A stretch of 14,530 bases of DNA from Candidatus Omnitrophota bacterium. Its GTDB lineage: Bacteria > Omnitrophota > Koll11 > Zapsychrales > Fredricksoniimonadaceae. Below the pieces are notes generated by a model. It was given only the letters and a program-made list of their open reading frames with translations, did no database searches and was not told the origin of the DNA. The number at the start of each line of letters is the position of its first letter. The first letter of the stretch is position 1. Positions 9,001-12,400 of this stretch are shown one piece after another. The stretch covers positions 1-14,530 of the forward strand of contig JADFXE010000029.1 in NCBI GenBank assembly GCA_015233705.1, given 5' to 3'. A program made the translations under genes and the position numbers.

Positions 9001-9298
9001 GCCGATGGGTGACGATCAGGCGGGCCGCGCAACATTGAGGGCAAAGGTTCTGATCAAACTTCTCAATCAGGAAAAGACGGTGGAGCAGTTTGCCAGAGGG
9101 CGGGATATTCCCCAAGGAATAATTTACGACAGGCTGGAGGGAGCGTTCTTCCCGAGTGCGCAAAATTTTGTGAAGTTGGCCGCGGCCATGGAAATAACGC
9201 CGGCTGATCTCTGGGCGGGCGTAACATACGAGGAGCTTCGGGCAAGGCTGGTCGTGAACCGGCGTGAAGCGGTTGAAAAGGCGGATATGCTCTGGTAG
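2..9298 (+). CDS. Giant multidomain membrane protein, upstream part (open at 5' end, ends at in-frame TAG)
   Basis: At least 3,098 codons without a stop. The first ATG is at 38 (residue 1 in this annotation), but the frame is already open from base 2 and no Shine-Dalgarno-like sequence precedes 38, so the real start probably lies upstream. Domains in order: EamA-like transporter block (residues 1-452), phospholipase C/P1-like helical domain (about 477-698), membrane-coiled coil-membrane module (745-963), three tandem unknown domains (988-1272), basic linker, sigma-70 region 2-like segment (1485-1575), charged coiled coil (about 1579-1671), membrane helix (1717-1741), two RidA-fold domains (1782-2180), HEALH helical region (about 2188-2726) and an XRE helix-turn-helix array (from about 2740). 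It ends at TAG 9296-9298 in the middle of the fourth helix-turn-helix. The combination matches no single named family; coding status is certain, overall role unknown. Confidence 0.93.
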   Translation, partial: GLFVGAHFIPSHMPRPPTWRFLLIASLNALVFTLPAAWFWPAFIAVTAFHHFFNLATLPADNQYKLRGCIGSITAFFSRLLAKAPWIITVGVAIYFLVTTALSTVLVKKILIQDHLHPLGYIITLFIVCNAISFVVKMWQEGFSFRDFAVKMYRFAVKVYRDGFYFGYVTIKNRIAKFLRQGPLTDREEEVYSSVLTRKDRTLFSLNALQGQTFGTLLFITAMSTALSAEVHSMFFTFRTVVALALGDRILGHIFNIKAERVSWKKNAVGMLMVFLGQIALILLTSSATGGTSTWLGIIVSFVQVILAAGQFILQRYILKVRHGDKPEHQPVLRMIMVKYGYIQGLALCTTLFVLWAVFSCSFFPGPGHIAAALFSHGFLDFIQMNWWIPVLSVIYFANWHITYYLQSHARILTAAFVPALVPTMTWLIATLWFGQSLTPEQMIAGIVVLAGAPYIGIVNLPREDGTDGQTGRAETPCTVWWGQFVNLRTWLEVICIQSKARLFNPIRQSEVLLAAYSPREIIFGLHKWVVVSALGNQVHYGIPFLGREYFDSTYAWAIEAGFGPREAAIIAASDTDVDSLRVVFSTLMPSLTKWLFSDRDRGLHFKLAGRGGADTRVEALEREFATALRLARETNDPFHPRALMALGRCLHSLQDKVAHGDEEYTGAHGLEGDATIVDGVNDKGELVFGNKRLTKVKRLTIERLTLYLNSTNQYSPGGCTRSVNLPKDNGTAPKTARAEDGAVSISQTTRSKTRTIFKVLALLAGVVVGVFSIGVWVFNQAWNLPLSWKERENEVEVGAPLEPRSASKTERAFVENESAEEIWLKTQYTLLSQELKDRRSEWKEFLNNVGKMKSEGKEVDVETGAQILGFIKKTQAIEIEMKKLKDRLQEIDRQKQQRLLVASLGARKINSEGNLSYRQWGGSAMLVTAVVAGLVVYAWMTKDASGSAVYAGALLPVGLGEAVAVVVSRVRKAFTGRSRSTEATGAPQIVTAQTCEIKISDFRYTCVKDFVSYLRRTRFPNVEMLKFIPRNGKIEVSAISCEKSGRSKEEKVFDIFLDKQGLPLGVTVDKSAARPTISLLSVYLTQGNPMEFTMTVAAESQLYPFLHFSPFVRLFLKDQGLELKDVLVRYYTGMAAPHRVEILNRANQAMLLSFELDKRGWPKGYDEKNIRPIVLLQRLVYQDRLQPETVRRGQNHMKFAGLQFRPLERVFEYFDRLGQGKAQDVTVEKKEDRIEFRAAFKTSGKEPVERSIILSLNADGQPVSAVKPYPTLCNPVAEMHKQGHLDEAVYAGMKMRAQGRSRSKEDLLRIVYARAKVKFDPANPEKDLARVMAHPENAANKFQKKGLWPAYLGIRARGLFVKRKPGPVGKYSKPGARERELALRLKANGGDEQCNSVTWLKRPKKVDHKGRVDRRGGDWQLYLSCRRDPNQEHIELPQYRRPRAEKTPAADRAPPVRKPVEPSMAVKTSKPVIKEVPALKESPLATAIREIRSVQIPTEKEAEQLLRVGNREALIPRLRPLILDVLEKDYRCEINPDGRQAGLIDRAISLGDEAICKAVPNQYPHLDEPFLVFVRKMIRKGLTKAFPSSEIAKQEKAAERQRQREAKEQTKKEEQDRKAQERKQAREQVRQQRELARQARRQAAREAVTRQKEEAKQRKLAEKAAADTAAKEARAKVAAAQPAVNVSPDQGCKGVKELPDFGLNSEAWKRVKYLLFGAVVPLKMEAGHLVFWTAGLWLAAAAVGLYLAWTYRQEIVAFFRNQYGPGGCIGSVAAGQAHENQSTENAAISAQAELFEFNGIHQGRVAHPFEHILFSCLPVDGKTSEEQAYNVFTNIDRALAQNGCDKRSVVKQVLFVRNEDDKKTCQEVMAFRYGRSPPATSYVFQTPANGTALAVEVMAVPASTGATITRPDEHLTVVEYDRVRWAFVAGLQPRPGIQYAKEQATDCFTQMKALLEKNGFRFEHVVRPWIYQGDITGKEERDGVAGQKYDGLNAARKEFFQGISFGGRFLKAPLPNGLRPYPASTGISMNSGTIVMECLAFATDRDDVEIRYLENPLQTPVQNYKAGVLHGKKVQPLFARAVAVRVGGQWMVLVSGTASIRGDDTVGKDIREQTEMAIENVAAVLNEGGARPSDLAQVRVYVKFEKDYPAVKKIVEERLPGVPCILVIAGVCRSDLLIELEGVAYTEKPVRTPAPGRATKMIGWLGSNSLSALEHMMGLNTRGYPEEDRKSFQEMIERKFGGTMKKAPELYAPEFDALLDQKTSCSIPDDIMARLNSLKPYKDGGYENERSAEYAQGYARDAVAAKTLFAFEKLRLKGGHAFYAFARFPAIYYGDFDNLFGFNSAGDEDLKESPMSAQIIGLCNELIGNLQFLDQKNRAEGKPTNRYLEALTHEALHLCFTHEEARVLARYLFPENYPDEKEIEAKGGLLNIALTNLVNIEKTIAYLARPERMKWPFDRHNAFREIAELIVSSDLTYPPLFKKMTRAILIFSFFPEHPDLSVSSGSIAGWLYHIGATDDLALAVLWALETPSQLQDVTQTAPYLDQVERRHFSYERLLGRRAENRPEDRERFFTTEEKIEIISYVIRYAGDRGWDNYERQYVGMVFKILPFLPEFAKADVTPIFVESATVLQDLLYPKNGIIYAYSVEKAEVVLSSLLRFIKKFAITKFPDEFTAVLDRVNRDSRDILTPIKEETRALVDLAFLSRSGVRVPGLETRPELIEAYQGREPLRVVGPVYATGSEDAGAQAALPERSSAEVLFVVNYSEHLCEAGIPTPLLRAALRTLAGLDDDQTVEFSRRSGIEDIRNNPAGFSEWLKRLLADYAALGISSVEQEEWLTAGFLTPQERIAKALGQGTAINVEAFKKRAESRGCNIKDLSAKRLPCDKRIREIAGHDKSRVSRLLTGLEYDVVMAIPVGDPERGSGLRLLGLKLKVQRIVEGKSMDEVAAALGLSSAGPLSTWENGQNFPDNCYWPRLLQSLNISAGKLIYGKTDKEIMRMPMGDDQAGRATLRAKVLIKLLNQEKTVEQFARGRDIPQGIIYDRLEGAFFPSAQNFVKLAAAMEITPADLWAGVTYEELRARLVVNRREAVEKADMLW
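38..1393 (+). other. EamA/DMT-like multi-spanning membrane domain
   Basis: Residues 1-452 contain about ten to twelve strongly hydrophobic stretches, among them WIITVGVAIYFLVTTALS, LGYIITLFIVCNAISFVV, AVGMLMVFLGQIALILL and LGIIVSFVQVILAAGQFIL. The last part (AAFVPALVPTMTWLIATLWF, then TPEQMIAGIVVLAGAPYIGI) has the pattern of the C-terminal half of drug/metabolite transporters: a polar pair-breaking helix, a large-residue loop, then a Gly/Ala-rich final helix. This suggests a ten-helix EamA-type fold with an extra N-terminal hydrophobic hairpin (residues 8-40) that precedes the first palindromic repeat. Family assignment rests on pattern recognition; no substrate can be named. It may serve as a membrane anchor and not as a working transporter. 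Confidence 0.6.
185..215 (+). repeat. In-frame palindromic repeat, copy A (degenerate)
   Basis: 31 bp, aligned base for base with copies B (2138-2168) and C (5285-5315), encoding NQYKLRGCIGS. The outer stem (positions 1-10 against 22-31) is mostly intact, with a T-G wobble at 3/29 and a mismatch at 5/27. The centre has diverged (AAGCTTC in place of GGCCCCG), so the hairpin is weaker. It lies between the first hydrophobic hairpin and the main transporter block. The encoded NQY...GC.GS and its frame are shared with the other copies. Confidence 0.75.
1376..1428 (+). repeat. Repeat tail, copy 1 (VNLPREDGT...RAE)
   Basis: 53 bp matching 2171-2223 without gaps at about 39 of 53 positions, including exact blocks GTCAATCTGCCGA, ACGGGACGG and GCGTGCGGAA. 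It encodes VNLPREDGTDGQTGRAET in the same frame as the other copy. Here it is not preceded by a recognisable palindrome; it follows directly the last transporter helix (PYIGI), marking the junction to the next domain. Confidence 0.75.
1468..2130 (+). other. Helical domain resembling zinc phospholipase C / S1-P1 nuclease (HxxxDxxxH)
   Basis: Residues about 477-698. Visible motifs are NQVHYGIPF (His at 1619, residue 528), AASDTDVDS, and GRCLHSLQDKVAH with His 640, Asp 644 and His 648 spaced H-x3-D-x3-H, followed by GAHG. Helical proteins of the zinc-dependent phospholipase C/P1 nuclease superfamily bind metals through widely spaced His and Asp with a 'G..LHs.qD..AH' helix, which this resembles. 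Predicted role: metal-dependent phosphoesterase or a structural relative. The nucleotide or lipid substrate cannot be inferred, and not all superfamily ligands could be located, so it might be non-catalytic. Confidence 0.5.
2138..2168 (+). repeat. In-frame palindromic repeat, copy B
   Basis: 31 bp containing a perfect 11-bp inverted repeat (AGTACAGCCCC, a single G, then GGGGCTGTACT) at 2142-2164, and 13 of 15 possible stem pairs overall. It encodes NQYSPGGCTRS. Compared with copy C, stem pair 6/26 changed from A-T to G-C: the base-6 change is silent (CAA/CAG, Gln) while the base-26 change alters Ile to Thr, so pairing was kept at the expense of the protein. It is followed two bases later by tail copy 2 (2171-2223). 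Confidence 0.88.
2171..2223 (+). repeat. Repeat tail, copy 2 (VNLPKDNGT...RAE)
   Basis: Second copy of the 53-bp tail at 1376-1428, encoding VNLPKDNGTAPKTARAED in the same frame. It directly follows palindrome B, so the full element is probably palindrome plus tail, about 86 bp from 2138. It lies between the phospholipase-like domain and the membrane helix at 2270. Confidence 0.78.
2270..2925 (+). other. Membrane helix - coiled coil - membrane helices module
   Basis: A hydrophobic helix (VLALLAGVVVGVFSIGVWVF, about 2279-2338) is followed by a Glu/Lys/Arg-rich helix with heptad-like spacing (about residues 796-895; for example LLSQELKDRRSEWKEFLNNV and IEIEMKKLKDRLQEIDRQK), then two hydrophobic stretches (SAMLVTAVVAGLVVYAWM, 2771-2824, and AGALLPVGLGEAVAVVV, about 2854-2904). 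The arrangement suggests a membrane-anchored helical rod on one face of the membrane. No enzymatic motif is visible. Confidence 0.65.
2999..3852 (+). repeat. Three tandem copies of an unrecognised domain of about 95 residues (protein-level repeat)
   Basis: Copies start near 2999, 3272 and 3575. Each has an aromatic helix (VKDFVSYLRRTRFPNVEML; PFVRLFLKDQGLELKDVLV; LERVFEYFDRLGQGKAQDV), a strand-rich middle, then a hydrophobic strand with a turn and a proline (FDIFLDKQGLPLGV; LSFELDKRGWPKGY; ILSLNADGQPVSAV), and a final helix after RP or YP. DNA identity between copies is low, so the duplication is old. Copy 1 carries an Arg-Lys-Pro-rich positively charged surface (RRTRF, RNGK). I recognise no family; the alpha/beta pattern and tandem arrangement suggest a binding or scaffold module. 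Confidence 0.6.
3853..4489 (+). other. Basic, proline-rich linker region of unknown function
   Basis: Residues about 1273-1484 are rich in Lys, Arg and Pro (FVKRKPGPVGKYSKP; KRPKKVDHKGRVDRRGGDW; RAPPVRKPVEPSMAVKTSKP). The first part (HLDEAVYAGMKMRAQGRSRS) looks helical; the last part (4320-4450) looks disordered. There are no membrane helices. The charge suggests nucleic-acid or phospholipid-headgroup contact, or simply a spacer that follows the triple repeat and leads to the sigma-like segment. Confidence 0.5.
4490..4762 (+). other. Segment resembling sigma-70 region 2
   Basis: Residues 1485-1575. The order of features matches the start of region 2 of sigma-70 factors: EKEAEQLLRVGNREALIPRL (like 'EEL..A...GD..A...L'), LRPLILDVLEKDY (like the conserved 'NLRLV..IA..Y'), a Gly-rich turn DGRQAGLIDRAISLGDEAI (in place of 'LDLIQEG.IGL..A'), and EPFLVFVRKMIRKGLTKA (like 'F.TYA.WWIR..I..A'). 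Key sigma residues are lost: no DLxQEG acids, and FVRKMIRKG replaces the Trp-rich melting segment. If homologous it is a decayed or repurposed copy, placed just before a long coiled coil and a membrane helix. Similarity by eye only; chance resemblance of helical sequence remains possible. Confidence 0.42.
4772..5050 (+). other. Long, highly charged single helix / coiled coil
   Basis: About 90 residues consisting almost only of Ala, Arg, Lys, Glu and Gln (for example KEEQDRKAQERKQAREQ and QQRELARQARRQAAREA), without Pro or Gly until AKVAAAQPAV. Such TolA-like runs form long rigid helices, often spanning the cell envelope or acting as spacers. It connects the sigma-like segment to the membrane helix at 5186-5260. 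Confidence 0.8.
5186..5260 (+). other. Predicted transmembrane helix
   Basis: HLVFWTAGLWLAAAAVGLYLAW is about 22 hydrophobic residues, followed by TYRQE, which suggests a positively charged flank. It is preceded by the charged coiled coil and followed, after 24 bases, by palindrome C. Confidence 0.85.
5285..5315 (+). repeat. In-frame palindromic repeat, copy C (best hairpin)
   Basis: Arms AACCAATACGGCCCC and GGGGCTGTATTGGTT surround a single central G; 14 of 15 pairs are Watson-Crick and one is G-T (5294/5306). It encodes NQYGPGGCIGS in the same frame as copies A and B. In the transcript the palindrome could form a strong stem. It is not followed by a U-run, so it is not an intrinsic terminator, and it lies inside the open frame. 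It separates the membrane helix from the first RidA domain. Confidence 0.92.
5381..5715 (+). other. RidA/YjgF-like domain 1
   Basis: Residues about 1782-1893. The pattern fits the RidA (YjgF/YER057c/UK114) fold: an early strand (HILFSCLPVDG), a long helix (SEEQAYNVFTNIDRALAQNG), the 'SVVKQVLFVRN' strand, a helix ending before SPPATSYVFQTPANGTALAV, where family members have 'RPATT...P..G..VEIE', and the closing strand EVMAV. In RidA the active-site Arg of 'RP' before the Ala binds the imine substrate; here it is Ser-Pro-Pro, so deaminase activity is doubtful. Probably a structural partner for the adjacent second domain. Confidence 0.65.
5735..6575 (+). other. FkbO/Hyg5 chorismatase-like RidA-fold domain
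   Basis: Residues about 1900-2180. It contains the diagnostic sequence series of this family: WIYQGDI with YDGLNAARKEFF, then RPYPASTGIS (Tyr at 6065, residue 2010), NPLQTPVQNY, PLFARAVAV, LVSGTASIRGDDTVG (Ser at 6287, residue 2084), REQTEMAIENVAAVL, and a last part DLAQVRVYVK...LPGVPCILVIAGVCRSDLLIELEGVAY, which is a typical RidA C-terminal half. Chorismatases hydrolyse chorismate to dihydroxycyclohexadiene or hydroxybenzoate products; related uncharacterised RidA-type proteins are common in environmental bacteria. Chemistry here cannot be predicted, but the motifs are better kept than in most domains of this protein. Confidence 0.68.
6600..8215 (+). other. Large helical region with an HEALH (HExxH) motif
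   Basis: Residues about 2188-2726, mostly helical and rich in aromatic residues. The motif THEALHLCFTHEEA places His 2382, Glu 2383 and His 2386 (7181-7195) in a typical HExxH zinc-metallopeptidase arrangement; HEEA follows nine residues after the first His and could offer a further ligand. The later part (for example EEKIEIISYVIRYAGDRGW) has helical repeats. No signal peptide or pro-region is visible. It could be a gluzincin-like peptidase or a structural domain with a chance HExxH; I recognise no specific family. Confidence 0.5.
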
Positions 9299-9460
9299 CT
9301 TCAGGGCAAAAACAGGGCGGAGCTCGCAAAGGCGGCAGATCTTGCCCCGGGGACTGTGAGCCAATGGTTTAACGGTAATCCCTCTGAGCGGACAACGGTT
9401 AAGGTAATCGCGAAGGCTGTTGGCATGCCCGAGGCCGACGTGCCGGCCATGCAAGCGGAC
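8257..9460 (+). other. Array of XRE-type helix-turn-helix domains
   Basis: After a helical lead-in (8257-8570) come up to four helix-turn-helix units. Unit 1 (8576-8740) is weakest: REIAGHDKSRVSRLLTG. Unit 2 (8780-8980): MDEVAAALGLSSAGPLSTWE, then a second-half helix pair ending ISAGKLIYG. Unit 3 (9029-9225): VEQFARGRDIPQGIIYDRLE, ending MEITPADLWAG. Unit 4 (9251-9460, interrupted by the TAG): RAELAKAADLAPGTVSQWF, ending VGMPEADVPAM. Units 2-4 share the five-helix Cro/C1 layout and the 'xxxADLWxG'-type end, as in tandem duplication. XRE domains normally bind operator DNA as dimers; several in one membrane-linked chain is unusual. Confidence 0.78.
9296..9298 (+). other. In-frame TAG interrupting an XRE helix-turn-helix domain
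   Basis: TAG follows ADMLW and precedes LQGKNRAELAKAADL. Lined up with the two XRE domains just upstream, the stop sits in helix 1 where repeat 2 has Ile (KVQRIVEGKS) and repeat 3 has Leu (IKLLNQEKT). A hydrophobic residue is therefore expected; TTG (Leu) is one base change away. It could be a sequencing or assembly error, a recent nonsense mutation, natural readthrough, or the true boundary between two genes. The split domain and the lack of an intergenic gap argue against the last. Confidence 0.9.
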
Positions 9461-12400
9461 CTCCTTAACCGCGGAGTTTGCGGAGGCCTTTCCTCTAATC
9501 GGACAGTTGGCGCTGCGGGTGTCTGGTTGGTTCTCGCGATTGGAGCCGTCCTTGCCGTCGGTCTTGTTGTGATTGCAACACTGGCGCGGTTGCCATTGAT
9601 GCAGATGTGGATTTCAAGTCTTCACTCTCACGGTCTGTCGCTCGGCCTCTGCGGCTGGACAGCGCTTACGGTTTTGGGCGCGGTCTGCGTGTTTCCCGCA
9701 GTGGTAGGGGCGCAGGATCAGGGCAACGATCCGCAACGAACGAAGCTCTGCAAAATTGCCAGGGAACTTTGGGAGAGGATCGGCGAGATTTCAGGGCCTA
9801 TCATCGGCATGGACGTCCAGGAAAGGACTGAGATGATCCGTCGATTTTTTCAAAATTGTCCGTGGATCGCAGAGGGGCAGAAACTTGCAGCACATATTTT
9901 TCATCGAGAGGGCCGCAGGCCGGCCATTGCTCGCGGTCCGGCGCTTGAGGACCTGGCGCGGCGTATTCACGCGCTGTTTGCAGAAGGCCGGGATTGCGCG
10001 GTTGTTCGTATCGCTGGCCGTTCAGGCACGGGCAAGACCACGATCGCCCGCTTCTTTGAACAAAGCGCCGGCGTCGCAGACTCGAAAGCGGTTCTTTTGA
10101 TCAGCGTGGACGATTTGTGGAACAATGTCAGCATCATCAACAAGATGATCAAGGCGCGCCATCTCTTGCACATCCCACTCAAGGATCTGAGCGAGGCAAC
10201 AGAATATCCGATTCTAGAATCGATTGCCGACGACCTCCGTATGCCGGTCAACCGTCAGAGCGCAAAGACATTCCTGGATTATTTCGGTTTATTCATGAAA
10301 GACAATCAGGGGATCGGTACGGCAACAGCCCGGTATGAACGTCAGGAGATCCAGTCGGCCAGGTCCGAGATCCTCGACAAGCCGGTGACCGAGATGGCTC
10401 CTGAGGAATACGCTGAGGCCGCGGCGCTGGCCAGCTGCCTGGGCATCCCCGAAGAGAAGCTGCGCCAATGCACGACGACTTTTTACAGCCTTTACCAGAG
10501 AGAGAAAGAACGTCGTTTCTTGAGGATGGTTGAAGAGGATAAGAATTCTTCCAGGAGAACGGCCCTCCGGCTAATTCTTGTTGAGGGAACGTATTCTTTT
10601 CAGGGGCAGGCCCTTTTTGTTCCGGAGGCGGAACAGCTGGAAAGCGATATCGATGTTTTTGTTGAGATCGATAGCGAGGTGACGCGCAGGGCCCGCATCA
10701 GGGCGCGCGCACGCGCCCTATGCGAGGAGGAGCTCGCGTTATTTGATGTTTACGGCGTGATTTATGCGGCCACGGTTGACCTTGAGCGGGAGGCGGCTGA
10801 CGTTGTCCTCGATAACAGCAAGGAAACAAACGATTATCAGGTGATCGTCGCTCCGTCGGGGCGCAGGGTCCAGCTCGGCATATCGTGGGCCACGGCCAAA
10901 GACCTGGTCCAGCAGGAGATTTTCTCGGATGTTTTTGTTCTTCCGCCGGAGCTGTTCCGTTTTGGCTCCAATTTTGCGGACATCGAGTTCCCGCTGTATT
11001 ATCAGTACTTTTTTCAAAAGGGCAAAAAGACCGTGGTCGTGGGCACTCCCGACCAGATCGTCCGGTTAAGAGAATATATCCAGCATTCCCTTTTCGGTCC
11101 GGCGGACCTTGGGCAATATGCGGATGCGTTCGGATCGGAAAAGATCCTGAAAGCCTCGGCCGACCATTATGCGGTCAAAGGCCGCGACGGGAGACCGGTT
11201 AATCTGGATGGGTTTGTGACGTTTGTGGAGTTTGACGCATCCGGAAAAGCCGTGGTCGCCCTTGACGGCAAGTCCCTCATTGTCCACGCTCAGGGCATGG
11301 GGCGTTTCAGCGTCGAAGAGGACGGGGTCTTTTCTGCCGAGGTTGTTGTCGATTACAGGGAACCCCGGACGCAATGGCCCCAGGGGCCGGAGATCGCACA
11401 GCGCCGCGCGCTTTTGCAGCAAGGCCTGGGTTACGACATGGCCGTGACGCCTTTGGGCACAAGCGACGGCTTTGACCCCGCCGGGAATGACACCAGCTTC
11501 ATCCTCTGGCTCGCGGGGAAGGGCGTCCTGGTCGACCCCGCGCCCATCGTGCTCGACCAGCTGCGTTATCTCGGTGTTGCCTCCGACCAGATCCCTTATG
11601 TGCTGTTGACCCACGCCCACGGCGACCGCGACGGCGGGCTTTTGAAGGTTCTTCTCATGGGCGCCCGCAAGACGCTGGTGTGCTCGCGGCCGGTCAGGGA
11701 CAGCGCTGTTGCCAAGATGAAGGCGTTGCTCGGACCAGGTTACGACGTCGAGAACTGGTTTGACTGGCGCGAACTGAAGCCCGGAGACAAGACGGAATTG
11801 TCGTTGTCCGATGAGCCAGGCACAATGGCCGCGGTTATCGAGCCGAGGTGCAATTTTCATTGCATTCCGGCCAATGGGTTCAAGGTTGCGTTTATGGGCC
11901 GGACGTTCGGCTACTCCGGCGACACGCAATATGATCCAGATCTTATCCGGATGCTGTCCGCCCAGGGCGACATCACCGGGAAACAGGCCGAAGACCTTCT
12001 TTTCTTCTTCTGGAACCACGACGGCGCACCGACGGTTGATCGGCTGTATCACGAATCCGGCGTATCGGCCATCCACACGACGCCGGCCAGGTTGAACGCC
12101 TTATCTGCGGCGGTCAAGGCGGTCATGAAGGTCGTGCATATTTCGGCAAAGAATGCCGAGAAAGCCGGGCTTCCTCAGCCCAAGGTTTATGAGACCGAGC
12201 TGGTTCCTGGCGCCCGACAGGTGCAGTCACCCGACGCAAGGACGATCAGGACAGCAGAGATGACGGATTTGCGCAAACAGGGCGTTGCGAACCTTGCCGT
12301 TGCCGAGCAGTTTGCCGCCAAGATCAGCCGCAGTCATTATGGGAAAGCGGGCGGAGAATTGTTGAACCGGGACGGCATAACATTCTTGGCCCAGCGCATG

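Noticed and set aside
9290..9310. Frameshift or gene boundary at the TAG
   Set aside because: Frame and domain similarity are continuous on both sides without any insertion or deletion; only the stop codon itself interrupts. A true boundary is possible but less likely.
9341..9370. CCCCGGGG-ACTGT resembling the palindrome core
   Set aside because: It encodes the turn of the XRE domain (LAPGTVSQW), lacks the flanking arms, and is a chance match of GC-rich sequence.
9425..9427. ATG 9425 as an independent gene start
   Set aside because: AAGG eight bases upstream is weak, and starting here would discard the conserved second half of the fourth XRE domain; kept only as an alternative if the TAG is a real stop.
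11066..12076. 336-codon open frame on the minus strand opposite the MBL domain
   Set aside because: Its product has no recognisable domain, it is exactly antisense to a well-conserved MBL/cNMP coding frame, and codon structure of the plus strand explains its openness.
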